Positions 1-7,301 of a stretch of 48,281 nucleotides of DNA are shown piece after piece. The notes beneath the pieces are model-generated. The model was not told the DNA's origin. It did not search any database and worked only from the letters and a program-made list of their open reading frames with translations. Numbering within the stretch: position 1 is the first letter of the stretch; each line of letters starts with the position of its first letter. The DNA lies in NCBI GenBank assembly GCA_964598695.1, contig CAZRDB010000014.1:1-48281 (forward strand), in the 5' to 3' direction. Origin of the DNA: CAZRDB01 sp964598695. Lineage in GTDB: Bacteria > Armatimonadota > Zipacnadia > UBA1398. The position numbers were made by a program, and so were the translations under genes.

Positions 1-1070
1 TGGAAGGTGAGCGTCGCGAGCGTCTGGCTCTCGTGCTCGACCTTCACGTTCTCCTTGGCCTCGATCGCCTGGTGGAGCCCCTCGCTGTACCGCCGGCCGA
101 ACATCAGGCGGCCCGTGAACTCGTCGACGATGATGACCTCACCCTCGCGCACCACGTACTCGATGTCGCGGCGGTAGAGGCTGTGCGCTTTGAGCGCGCA
201 GTTGATGTGGTGGACCCACTGGAGGTTCTCGGGATCGCCCAGGTTGTCGATCCCCAGCGCGCGCTCCACCTTGTGCGTGCCATCGTCGGTGAGCATCACC
301 TGGTGCTCGCGCTCCTCGACGGTGTAGTCGGTGTCGCGCGCGAGCTGGCGGACGACGCGGTCGGCCGCCCGGTACAGCTCCGACGATTCGCCCTTGAAGC
401 CCGAGATGATGAGCGGCGTCCGGGCCTCGTCGACCAGGATCGAGTCGACCTCGTCGACGATCGCGTAGTGCAGGTCGCGCTGCACGAGCCGCTCCCGCGA
501 GAGCGCCATGTTGTCGCGCAGGTAGTCGAAGCCGAATTCGTTGTTGGTGCCGTAGGTCAGGTCGCAGCCGTAGGCGTCGCGGCGCTCGGCGCTCGTCAGG
601 TCATGCTGGATGATCCCGACCGAGAGGCCGCAGAAGTTGTAGATGGGCGACATCCACTCGGCGTCGCGCTTGGCGAGGTAGTCGTTGGGGGTGACGAGAT
701 GGCAGCCCTTGCCGGAGAGCGCGTTGAGCACCATCGGGAAGACGGCCACGAGCGTCTTGCCCTCACCGGTCTTCATCTCCGCGATCATGCCGCGGTGGAG
801 CATCGAGGCGCCGACGAGCTGGACGTCATGGGCCCGCAGGCCGAGCGTGCGCCGGCCGACCTCGCGCACGGCGGCGTAGACCGGCGCGATGATCGCGTCG
901 AGGTCGGCGCCGTTTCCGTGCATCTCCCGCTGCTCCATCACGAAGCGGCGCAGGTCATCGGCCGAGCGGGCTCGCATCTGGTCCTCGAGCCCGTTGACGG
1001 CGGGTACAAGCTGCTTCAGCTCCCGCCGCACGGTCCGGACCGTGGGGTCGAGCCAGTCCCATATGCCCAT
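1..1070 (-). CDS. secA: Protein translocase subunit SecA, N-terminal part (runs off the window)
   Basis: SecA is the ATPase motor that pushes unfolded preproteins through SecYEG. About 356 N-terminal residues are present; the rest lies beyond position 1. The protein starts MGIWDW and carries the DEAD-motor signatures in order: an M-K-T-G-E-G-K-T Walker A, the TPNDYLAKRDAEWM segment, YGTNNEFGFDYLRDNM, the Walker B DEVDSILVDEART, and the start of the preprotein cross-linking domain. The ATG at 1070 is preceded by AAGGAG eight bases upstream, which fixes the start. It lies 91 bp downstream of the LptD-like gene on the same strand. A perfect -10 hexamer sits inside the end of that upstream gene, so secA may have its own promoter. 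Identity is secure. Confidence 0.96.
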   Translation of the reverse strand, partial: MGIWDWLDPTVRTVRRELKQLVPAVNGLEDQMRARSADDLRRFVMEQREMHGNGADLDAIIAPVYAAVREVGRRTLGLRAHDVQLVGASMLHRGMIAEMKTGEGKTLVAVFPMVLNALSGKGCHLVTPNDYLAKRDAEWMSPIYNFCGLSVGIIQHDLTSAERRDAYGCDLTYGTNNEFGFDYLRDNMALSRERLVQRDLHYAIVDEVDSILVDEARTPLIISGFKGESSELYRAADRVVRQLARDTDYTVEEREHQVMLTDDGTHKVERALGIDNLGDPENLQWVHHINCALKAHSLYRRDIEYVVREGEVIIVDEFTGRLMFGRRYSEGLHQAIEAKENVKVEHESQTLATLTF

Positions 1071-1161
1071 TGCGGCAACTCCTTATGCGACAGGACGCCT
1101 CCTTCGCGCAGGGCGCGCGCGAGGGCAGGCGGAGCGGAATGCGATCGCCTCGTCAGGTCGG

Positions 1162-2529
1162 TTAGTCGGGGAGGAGGAGATCGACTGCGAAGTACCCGCG
1201 ATCCACATTATAGCGCAAGCGGTAGGTGAAGTCGGCGCTCCGGTAGCGCAGGGAGGCCTCCGTGTGGCGCGTCCGGGTCTCCAGGACGTCGTACCGGATC
1301 TCGCTCTCGGCCGCCCAGCGGTCGGTGATCCCCACCCTGCCGCCCAGCCGCAGCTCGAGCGGCATCTCGACCCGGTCGGTCTCGAAGGGCGTCGAGCCGC
1401 GGATCGCGTGCGCCAGCAGGGCGCCCCAGACGCGCTCGTCACGGCCGAAGCGGTGCGAGGCGAAGACGCCCCCCCACAGGTCGCCGTAGCGTTGCCCCGT
1501 GCTGTAGGCGAACGCCCGCGCGCCGAGCGAGACGTAGCCGCGGGTGTCCTCGGTCGCGATGAACGGGCGCGAGGTGGCCTCCAGCGTGACCGCCGTCCGC
1601 CGGCTGTGGGCCGCGGTCGGCAGCTCCCAGATCTGGCCGTAGCTCGCCCGCGCGTCGACCCGCCACGCCGCGTCCCGGCTCGTCAGCCGCCAGTCGGCTC
1701 CACCCTCGATGTGGTTCCACCGCAGCTCCGGGCGCACCAGGTCGCCCACCAGCTCGCGGTAGCCGGCCGTGCCCCAGATCGCGGCACTGTCGCCGATCGG
1801 CTTCTCGAGCCGGGCCGCCCCGGAGAGCCCGCTCCGCGTCGCGACCCGGCCCCAACCCCGGAAGCGCATGTCGCCGAGAACATCCCGCTGGACCGCCCAC
1901 TGCGCGAACAGCCCGTCTTGGGGGCTCGTGCCGGGCGTCGGCACCCACTGCAGCGCCGCCAGCGGCGCGTCGGTCACCTTCTGCTCGAAGGTCGACTGCT
2001 TGAGGACCGTGACGCCGAAGACTTCGACCCGCACGTCCTTGCCCCACCACGACTGCCCCTGCGTGTACCGGATCTCGGAGGCCGTCAGGCGGTAGTTCGG
2101 GTCGGCCGCGTCGCCGGCGCGGACATCGGCGTCGGCCAGTGTCCACGTCGTGCCCTGGAAGGTCAGTCGCGAGCCCAGGACCGTCAGCCGCGCTCCGGTC
2201 GAGTCATCCCAGCCGCGGACGTGGTTCAGCTCGGCCCGGCCCGTCACGAGGTCATACCGGCCGTCGGCCGCGTGGACCAGCCGGTGGGGCGCCGAGACGG
2301 TCACGTTGCCGTGCATCTCCGCCGCCTGCTGCTCCTGGTCGTACGTCGCCGCATCGGCCGTGATCCAGAACTCCGCGGTCCGCAGGAGAACGTGGCCCTC
2401 CGCATAGGCCGCCCCCCCGGCCTGCTCGATCACCAGGCGGTCGGCCGAGAGCCGCACGGCGCCGAGATCAAGGCTCTGAACGGGGGCCGCGCACGAGGTG
2501 GCGGCCAGCCACAGCGCGAGCGTCAGCAT
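1162..2529 (-). CDS. LptD/OstA-like outer-membrane protein, short form
   Basis: The 455-residue protein begins with a hydrophobic export signal (MLTLALWLAATSCAAP). Residues about 20-100 resemble the OstA/LptA beta-jellyroll: short strands with the 'A-Y-A-E-G-H-V-x-L ... I-T-A-D-A-A-T-Y-D ... H-G-N-V' rhythm that binds lipid A. The rest has alternating aromatic and polar residues, as expected for an outer-membrane beta-barrel, ending YFAVDLLLPD. LptD proteins are usually 700-800 residues, so the barrel is shorter than normal and no conserved disulphide cysteines are obvious. It could be a diverged LptD or an OstA-domain barrel with another cargo. It lies 46 bp downstream of the small beta-barrel-like gene and upstream of secA, probably one envelope transcript. 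The ATG at 2529 has GAGAGGG upstream. Confidence 0.7.
   Translation of the reverse strand: MLTLALWLAATSCAAPVQSLDLGAVRLSADRLVIEQAGGAAYAEGHVLLRTAEFWITADAATYDQEQQAAEMHGNVTVSAPHRLVHAADGRYDLVTGRAELNHVRGWDDSTGARLTVLGSRLTFQGTTWTLADADVRAGDAADPNYRLTASEIRYTQGQSWWGKDVRVEVFGVTVLKQSTFEQKVTDAPLAALQWVPTPGTSPQDGLFAQWAVQRDVLGDMRFRGWGRVATRSGLSGAARLEKPIGDSAAIWGTAGYRELVGDLVRPELRWNHIEGGADWRLTSRDAAWRVDARASYGQIWELPTAAHSRRTAVTLEATSRPFIATEDTRGYVSLGARAFAYSTGQRYGDLWGGVFASHRFGRDERVWGALLAHAIRGSTPFETDRVEMPLELRLGGRVGITDRWAAESEIRYDVLETRTRHTEASLRYRSADFTYRLRYNVDRGYFAVDLLLPD
1207..1212 (-). promoter_or_regulatory. Candidate -10 box for secA, inside the upstream gene
   Basis: On the minus strand the sequence reads GCGCTATAATG, with a perfect TATAAT at 1212-1207. 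Seventeen bases upstream is CCGACT, a poor -35. It lies in the coding end of the LptD-like gene, 137 bases from the secA start. Codon constraint alone could produce it, so this is a weak call. Confidence 0.3.
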
Positions 2530-2575
2530 CCGGCGCCCGTCCCTCTCGTGACTCGACTGTCGTGGTCGCCGCGCA

Positions 2576-3157
2576 CTAGAAGTCCATCTCCAGGCCGCCC
2601 CCGAGCACGCTCTCGCGGCTTCCGGTCAGCTCCGCGGCCAAGTCCCGCGTATGATAGCTGAAGAGCAGCGTCAGGTCGTCGTTCATCCGCACCGAGGCCG
2701 CCAGCAGGCTGCTCGCCGAGGTCCGGCCGAGCCGGTTGACCCCGCTCAGCACATCGCCCGTGAACGCTAGGCGCCCGTGCCGCCAGACGAACCCCGCCGC
2801 GTAGCCGCGCGCGATCCAGCTCGTCGACGCCGGCGCGACACCGACGGCGAACTCGGACCCGGTACCGCGCGCGCGGAGACCGTACAGCTCCTGGCCGAAG
2901 CCGCCGCGGCCGTGCCAGATCGGAAGCCTCTCCAGCGCCGCAAAGGCGGTCAGGGGAGCCTCGAACGTGCCGTCCGCCAGCGGCGCGGCGAGGGCGCTCG
3001 GCGGCGCCAGATCGCCCACGGGCTCGGCCGCACGGGGCTGCGGGGCGAACGGCGCGGGGATCAAGCGCTCGGGCGGGGGGGCGACGGAATCCGCCGCGGC
3101 CCGGCTCGCGAGCGCGAGCAGGCCGGTGAGCGCCAACGTGGTCGCGATCGTCCGCAA
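2576..3157 (-). CDS. Small exported protein, probable outer-membrane beta-barrel
   Basis: This 193-residue protein is not recognised by family. It has a clear signal peptide (TLALTGLLALASRAAA) and a proline-rich stretch at about 25-60. The glycine- and aromatic-rich C-terminal half alternates like beta strands and ends in EMDF; a terminal phenylalanine is typical of outer-membrane barrels recognised by BamA. The start is TTG at 3157, chosen because GGAGGG lies six bases upstream and no ATG or GTG fits. It is the first gene of the run leading to the LptD-like gene 46 bp away. A role in the envelope is inferred from position and topology only. Confidence 0.62.
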   Translation of the reverse strand: MRTIATTLALTGLLALASRAAADSVAPPPERLIPAPFAPQPRAAEPVGDLAPPSALAAPLADGTFEAPLTAFAALERLPIWHGRGGFGQELYGLRARGTGSEFAVGVAPASTSWIARGYAAGFVWRHGRLAFTGDVLSGVNRLGRTSASSLLAASVRMNDDLTLLFSYHTRDLAAELTGSRESVLGGGLEMDF

Positions 3158-3320
3158 CGCAAGCCCTCCGTGCGCCTGCCCTCCCGCCCGCTACCTTAGA
3201 CGCTCCCCCGCCCGCTGTCTATCACGGGCCATCGGGGTGTCCGGGACGCCAACGGCCCCGTGCCGGAGCCGGTGTCATCCACCGGACCCAGGCACGAGGC
3301 CGCTGTACTGCACGGTACCG

Positions 3321-3351
3321 CGTCGCCCGTCTCGGCCACGAGGACGCGACG
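3321..3351. terminator. Imperfect palindrome downstream of the PEP-CTERM gene
   Basis: CGTCGC at 3321-3326 pairs with GCGACG at 3346-3351, with GTC/GAC pairing further in and a loop of about 11 bases. It is 18 bp past the PEP-CTERM stop codon on the minus strand. There is no T-run, so it may be a processing or Rho-stop structure instead of an intrinsic terminator. The rest of 3158-3369 shows nothing coding. Confidence 0.35.
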
Positions 3352-3369
3352 GACGGCGTGGCGCAGCTC

Positions 3370-4323
3370 CTAGGCGGACTTCCGACGCCGACGGAACCAG
3401 GCGCCGGCCCCGGCCGCGCAACCGATCAGAACGAGCGATGCGGGCTCGGGGGCGCGAAGGAAGATGCTGTCGTTGAGACACGAGTTGGCGAGGCCGACGC
3501 TACGGAAGCCGCCGATCTGGTCCATGAGCGTGTCGCTGACGGAGACCTGGTAGGCATAGGTGTCGAGCGCCCACGTCGGGTCGCCGTCGCCACCGGTGAT
3601 GATCGGGGTCGTCGGCTCGTAGAAGAGCACGTCGCCCGCGGCCACGGTCGTCCCGGTGCCATGCCAGAAGTTGCTGCCCCACCAGTAGTTCTGGTACTCG
3701 CCGGGGGCATAGCCACGGCTGTTGGGGCCCGCGTTGCGGTACGGATCGCGCCACTCCAGCTCGCTCGGCGTCGCGCCCGCATAGGTACCCGCCTGATAGC
3801 CCCACTCGGCGTCGGTCTCGGCGTAACCGGGGTGACCACCCGCGGTCTTCACGCCGAGCCCGGCCTGGTTGGGGCCGCCGGGCGTCCAGGTCGGACGGCC
3901 GTCGGCGCCCAGCTTCTGGTTGATGGCGAGGTCGCCGCGCCAGAACGGCTGGGGGCTGCCGAGCGGATAGGTGGTGTAGATCCCCGGGTCGGCGCTGAGG
4001 ACGACCAGGAAGTTGTGGAACCCACCCGACTGGTTGAATAAGATGCCCTCGAGGACGAAGTAATCCTGCAAGTACGTGTCATGACCCGAGGGGATGTCAC
4101 TGCTCGTGGCGTAGTCCTCCCACACGTACGACAGCCACGGAACGACGCTGCTCGGCGCTGCGAAATCGCCGCTGTCGTCGACGGTGAGCGTCAGGTTGCC
4201 CCAGTCTGCCCAGCCCGCGGCTGTGCTGAACGTGTAGCTTGTGGAAGCCCAGCCGGCACCGGCGGTGCCCAACAGGACAACCACTGCTGCGAGGGCTAGA
4301 GCCCTACTGCGTCGCACACCCAT
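3370..4323 (-). CDS. PEP-CTERM sorting-domain protein
   Basis: This 317-residue exported protein has a signal peptide ending at ...AGWAS. Its C-terminal tripartite PEP-CTERM tag consists of PEPASL, a short hydrophobic helix (VLIGCAAGAGAW) and the basic end FRRRRKSA. PEP-CTERM tags are cleaved by an exosortase and mark proteins for display with exopolysaccharide. The middle (about 25-285) is rich in Trp, Tyr, Gly and Asp with no recognisable domain. AGGAGGG precedes the ATG at 4323. No exosortase gene is in the window, but a membrane phosphoglycosyl transferase lies immediately upstream on the same strand, in keeping with exosortase/EPS loci. The function of the displayed domain is unknown. 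Confidence 0.88.
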   Translation of the reverse strand: MGVRRSRALALAAVVVLLGTAGAGWASTSYTFSTAAGWADWGNLTLTVDDSGDFAAPSSVVPWLSYVWEDYATSSDIPSGHDTYLQDYFVLEGILFNQSGGFHNFLVVLSADPGIYTTYPLGSPQPFWRGDLAINQKLGADGRPTWTPGGPNQAGLGVKTAGGHPGYAETDAEWGYQAGTYAGATPSELEWRDPYRNAGPNSRGYAPGEYQNYWWGSNFWHGTGTTVAAGDVLFYEPTTPIITGGDGDPTWALDTYAYQVSVSDTLMDQIGGFRSVGLANSCLNDSIFLRAPEPASLVLIGCAAGAGAWFRRRRKSA

Positions 4324-4470
4324 TGTCTATTCCCTCCTGACAACTCGGAGCGAACGGGTGACCCGCTGCTCCGCGTGAACGCGCGAACTCGGGAACGACC
4401 TCCTTTCGGCACTGGACTCTGGGGCGGTAGCTGTTCAACGCACTCAGCCTGCCCCACCCCGTCTGTTGCG

Positions 4471-4485
4471 CCGGTCCCCGACCGG
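4471..4485. terminator. Hairpin downstream of the phosphoglycosyl transferase
   Basis: CCGGTC, a CCC loop and GACCGG form a perfect 6-bp stem in the 249-bp gap between the transferase stop (minus strand) and the PEP-CTERM start. No T-run follows. A strong Shine-Dalgarno-like string, AAAGGAGGTC on the minus strand (4406-4397), also lies in this gap but has no usable start codon after it. Confidence 0.3.
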
Positions 4486-4572
4486 GAACCGACCCCAACC
4501 TCGTGATGGTCTCCGCTCGTGCGGGCCGGCTCGCTCGGCCTCGGTCCCGCCACGGCGGCTGGGCGATTCGCC

Positions 4573-5601
4573 TTACTCCCCCTCGGCCGCGACGGCTTGG
4601 CGGGCCCGCTCCGCGGCAGCCTGCCGCAGCGGAACCACGTTCGCCGCACCGAACGCCCGACGGGCCGTGCGCGACGGGGCGACCGACTCGAACGCCGCCG
4701 CCGGACGCGGACGCAGCCGTCGCACATGCGAGAGGCGCGCCGCCACTCCCGACGAGTTCTCGAGGTGGCAGATCGTCGGCTTCTGCCACGCCTTGCGCAG
4801 GGGGCTGACCGCGGCGGGCCGGAGGCGGCTCGCGGCTTCGCCGGCGACCGGCTTGCCGACCGGCGCGGCCAGGTCGCAGGCGCGCGGCTCGAGCCGAATC
4901 CGCTCGCGCTCGCGCTGGGTGAAGACGTACCGCTCCGCGGTCTCCACTGCCTCGGCGTTGGTATGCTCCCCGCGGAAGCACGTGCAGAGCGTGCGGAGCA
5001 TGACGCCGAAGTCCGTGAGGGGGCCGCAGTGGTCGATGTACCAGACATCGAGGGCGAAACGCTGGGAGAACGCAAGCAGCGTGTTGCCGTTCACCTGGCC
5101 CCAGCCGGTGAGCCCCGGTCGAACCGTGTGGCGCCGGGCCCACGCCTGCTGCGCGTAGGGGGCCACGTAGTAGCTCTCGGTCTCCGGGATCAGCGGTCTG
5201 GGTCCCACGAGGCTCATCTCGCCGCGCAGGATGTTGATCAGCTCGGGTAGCTCGTCGATGCGGTACCGACGGAGCAGCGTACCGAAGGTTGTCGCGCGTG
5301 CGCCGTCATCGCTCGCGAGGCCGCTCGCAGTGGGAGAAGCGTGACGCATGGTGCGGAACTTGAGCAGGATGAAGGGCTTGCCGCCCTGCCCGACTCGGTA
5401 CTGACGGAAGAGGATCGGTGAGCCCATCGTGGCTCTGACTCCCAGCGCGACTGCCCCGATCAGCGGCGCGGAGAGCGTGAGCACTACGGAGGAGACCACG
5501 ATGTCGATGGCTCGACGGACGAACCCACTGAAGACGCGGCGGAGAGACGGAACACGCACCAGGCCCTCTTCTAGCGGACAGGTGCCCACAGTCCGTTCCA
5601 C
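4573..5601 (-). CDS. Membrane phosphoglycosyl transferase (bacterial sugar transferase, WcaJ/EpsB type)
   Basis: It transfers a sugar-1-phosphate from a UDP-sugar to undecaprenyl phosphate, the first step of exopolysaccharide repeat-unit synthesis at the inner membrane. The signatures are a single re-entrant hydrophobic segment (AIDIVVSSVVLTLSAPLIG), then PILFRQYRVG, FILLKFRTM, RRYRIDELPELINIL, the catalytic-site region MSLVGPRPL, and VRPGLTGWGQVNG. This is a short monotopic form. After the core, about 100 residues of Arg/Ala-rich, low-complexity sequence extend the C-terminus, which is unusual. GTG at 5601 has AGGGGG seven bases upstream; the ATG at 5607 sits too close to it, and an open frame continues to 5691. 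A promoter at 5901-5930 and a structured leader precede it. Confidence 0.87.
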   Translation of the reverse strand: MERTVGTCPLEEGLVRVPSLRRVFSGFVRRAIDIVVSSVVLTLSAPLIGAVALGVRATMGSPILFRQYRVGQGGKPFILLKFRTMRHASPTASGLASDDGARATTFGTLLRRYRIDELPELINILRGEMSLVGPRPLIPETESYYVAPYAQQAWARRHTVRPGLTGWGQVNGNTLLAFSQRFALDVWYIDHCGPLTDFGVMLRTLCTCFRGEHTNAEAVETAERYVFTQRERERIRLEPRACDLAAPVGKPVAGEAASRLRPAAVSPLRKAWQKPTICHLENSSGVAARLSHVRRLRPRPAAAFESVAPSRTARRAFGAANVVPLRQAAAERARQAVAAEGE

Positions 5602-5894
5602 GATCATGCCCCCTAGTCCACATCGCTCTTGCGACTGAGCCTGGGACCGTTGCCCGAATCTCGTCTTCGCAACTTTTCGCGGATCGGCCACTCACTACTG
5701 CTCGTTCGTGGCACAACCCAGTTACGGAGCCCGACCCGACGCTGGTTGCTGACGATACAACCAACTGTCAGGTGTAGCAACGACCCCTGTGAGAACTCGC
5801 CTCCCCGCGGAGGAAACGACCTCTCACAACCTACTTTCCGCACAGGGGGCTCCGCCTGCGATGTGCAGGCCTGACGAACCCCCCCCCTCGCGTA
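5602..5894 (-). other. Long structured 5' leader of the phosphoglycosyl transferase; candidate cis-regulatory RNA
   Basis: The predicted transcript leader is about 290 nt and non-coding. On the minus strand it can form three successive stem-loops. The first has GCCTGC/GCAGGC at 5870-5854, inside a G-run/C-run outer stem. The second pairs TGTGAGA with TCTCACA (5828-5822 with 5794-5788) and encloses CCTCC/GGAGG. The third pairs GTTGCT with AGCAAC (5781-5776 with 5750-5745), with GAC/GTC inside. No known riboswitch class matches by eye; the GEMM-type c-di-GMP motifs were looked for and not seen. Regulatory function is an inference. Confidence 0.4.
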
Positions 5895-5900
5895 GGCTTA

Positions 5901-5930
5901 CTGATAGCACGCGGCCAACAGGGGTGTCAA
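5901..5930 (-). promoter_or_regulatory. Sigma70-type promoter reading toward the phosphoglycosyl transferase
   Basis: On the minus strand there is a perfect -35 TTGACA (5930-5925), an 18-bp spacer and an extended -10, TGCTATCAG (TATCAG at 5906-5901). It is the best promoter match noticed in the window. Transcription would start near 5894, leaving the long leader described separately. The rest of the gap (5931-6109) shows no gene; a T6 run lies at about 5943-5948. Confidence 0.6.
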
Positions 5931-6109
5931 CGATCCGGGGTCCTTTTTTCCGCGCCTTAACCCAGCCCGGACGACGCCTCCCACTGCCCTTCCGTCCGCG
6001 CTGTGGTGCGGCTGAAGGCCTTCGGCCGCCCCGCGCGAGCCCGCCTTCCGCGCCCAACGGGCGATCACGCGCGGCTGAACCGCTCCCGTCCCGGCTTCGT
6101 TTGGCTCAA

Positions 6110-6139
6110 GGCCGCCCCAGTGCGGCCGATCCGTACGGA
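6110..6139 (+). promoter_or_regulatory. Hairpin and 10-bp palindrome just upstream of rmlA
   Basis: GGCCGC (6110-6115) pairs with GCGGCC (6122-6127). The perfect palindrome TCCGTACGGA at 6130-6139 ends two bases before the ribosome binding site AGGAG (6141-6145). Either could be an operator or a 5' UTR structure; neither has independent support. Confidence 0.3.
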
Positions 6140-6153
6140 CAGGAGTGTCCGCA

Positions 6154-7218
6154 ATGAAGGGTGTCATCCTGTGCGGAGGGCTGGGAACGCGCCTGCGGCC
6201 GCTGACGCACACGGGCGCCAAGCATCTCATCCCCGTCGCCGGCAAGCCCATCCTCTTCTATGCGATCGAGAGCCTCGTGGCGGCCGGGATCGTGGAGATC
6301 GGCGTCGTGGCCGGCGGCGCCACGCGCTCCCAGATCGAGGACGCCGTGGGTGGAGGGGAGTCGTTCGGGGCGCGCGTGACGATCATCGGGCAGGAGCGCC
6401 CTCTCGGCCTCGCCAACGCGGTCACGAGCGCGCGCGCGTTCGTCGATGACGAGGAGTTCATCGTCTATCTCGGCGACAACATCATCCATGGGGGGGTCAC
6501 CGAGTTCGTCCGCTCCTTCCGCAACGGGGTCGCCGCTCAGGTCCTCGTGGCTCCCGTCCCCAACCCGGAGCGATTCGGGGTGGTGGTGCTCGAGGGCGAC
6601 CGCGTGGTTCGTCTCGTGGAGAAGCCCAAGGAGCACGTCTCCCACCTCGCGATCGTCGGGATCTATGGCTTCAAGCCCGTGATCTTCGACGCCATCGCCC
6701 GCATCGAGCCCTCGGCGCGCGGGGAGCTGGAGATCACCGACGCAATCCAGACGCTCGTTTCGGACGGCGCGTACGTCCGCGCCCATCACATCGCCGACTG
6801 GTGGGCCGACACCGGGCAGCCCGAGGATGTCCTCGAAGCCAACCGGCTGATGCTGCTCGAGATCGAGCGACGGATCGAGGGCCGGTGCGACGCCGCGAGC
6901 GAGGTGGTGGGCAACGTCCGGGTCGGCGATGGGACCGAGGTCACCGGCAGCCTCATCCGCGGCCCGGTCTGGATCGGCAGGGACTGCGTCATCGAGAACT
7001 GCTACCTCGGCCCCTACACCGCCGTCAGCGACGGCTGCGAACTCCGCAACGCCGAGGTCGAGCACTCCATCCTGCTGCCGCAGTGCCGCCTGATCGATCT
7101 CCCCACCCGGCTCGGGTCGAGCCTCATCGGCAACCGCGTCACGATCACGCGCCGCGAAGGTCCGATGCACGCAATGCAGCTCGTCGTCGGCGACGAGAGC
7201 ACCTTGCGCATCGTCTAG
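6154..7218 (+). CDS. rmlA: Glucose-1-phosphate thymidylyltransferase, long form (RmlA/StrD type)
   Basis: It makes an NDP-sugar (probably dTDP-glucose) from a nucleoside triphosphate and a hexose-1-phosphate, feeding deoxysugar synthesis. The 354-residue protein begins with the nucleotidyltransferase loop GGLGTRLRPLT (residues 8-18). It continues with the GQERPLGLANAV region, the YLGDNI metal/sugar site, VEKPKEH, and DWWADTGQPED. A left-handed beta-helix of hexapeptide-like repeats follows from about residue 245. That C-terminal domain distinguishes the long form from the ~290-residue RmlA; the exact sugar and nucleotide cannot be read from sequence. The ATG at 6154 has AGGAG eight bases upstream. 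It diverges from the transferase gene and ends at a strong hairpin. No rmlB, C or D gene is adjacent. Confidence 0.88.
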   Translation: MKGVILCGGLGTRLRPLTHTGAKHLIPVAGKPILFYAIESLVAAGIVEIGVVAGGATRSQIEDAVGGGESFGARVTIIGQERPLGLANAVTSARAFVDDEEFIVYLGDNIIHGGVTEFVRSFRNGVAAQVLVAPVPNPERFGVVVLEGDRVVRLVEKPKEHVSHLAIVGIYGFKPVIFDAIARIEPSARGELEITDAIQTLVSDGAYVRAHHIADWWADTGQPEDVLEANRLMLLEIERRIEGRCDAASEVVGNVRVGDGTEVTGSLIRGPVWIGRDCVIENCYLGPYTAVSDGCELRNAEVEHSILLPQCRLIDLPTRLGSSLIGNRVTITRREGPMHAMQLVVGDESTLRIV

Positions 7219-7240
7219 AGCAGACCCCGCAAGTCCCCGT
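7214..7240 (+). repeat. Post-stop element A (shared with 21075-21100)
   Basis: Starting at the rmlA stop codon the sequence reads TCTAGAGCAG, two variable bases, then CYCGCAAGTYCYCG. The same string, differing only by C/T changes and two other bases, follows the Gfo/Idh/MocA gene. It runs directly into the terminator hairpin. Confidence 0.45.
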
Positions 7241-7289
7241 ACAACGCGGAAGGGCCGGGCGCTTGCCCGGCCCTTCCGCGTTGTACGGG
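7236..7289. terminator. Perfect 25-bp hairpin between convergent genes
   Basis: Arms 7236-7260 and 7265-7289 are exact reverse complements around a GCTT tetraloop. It sits between the stops of rmlA (7218) and the SLBB gene (7302), which converge. It is most simply a bidirectional terminator, although neither side has a run of T. Confidence 0.75.
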
Positions 7290-7301
7290 ACCTTCAGCGC
7301 T

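Noticed and set aside
33..2661. Plus-strand open frames over the secA and LptD-like region
   Set aside because: The complementary strand encodes unmistakable SecA; the plus-strand translations lack any recognisable domain.
4397..4406. Strong Shine-Dalgarno-like AAAGGAGGTC on the minus strand as a marker of a small gene
   Set aside because: No start codon lies at a usable distance and no open frame follows before the PEP-CTERM gene.
5701..5720. Possible sigma54 -24 element (TGGCAC) upstream of rmlA
   Set aside because: No TTGC element at the required spacing.
5602..5894. Known GEMM-type c-di-GMP riboswitch in the transferase leader
   Set aside because: The conserved GGGCAAACC and ACGCAAAGCC-type blocks are absent; only the general structured-leader hypothesis was kept.
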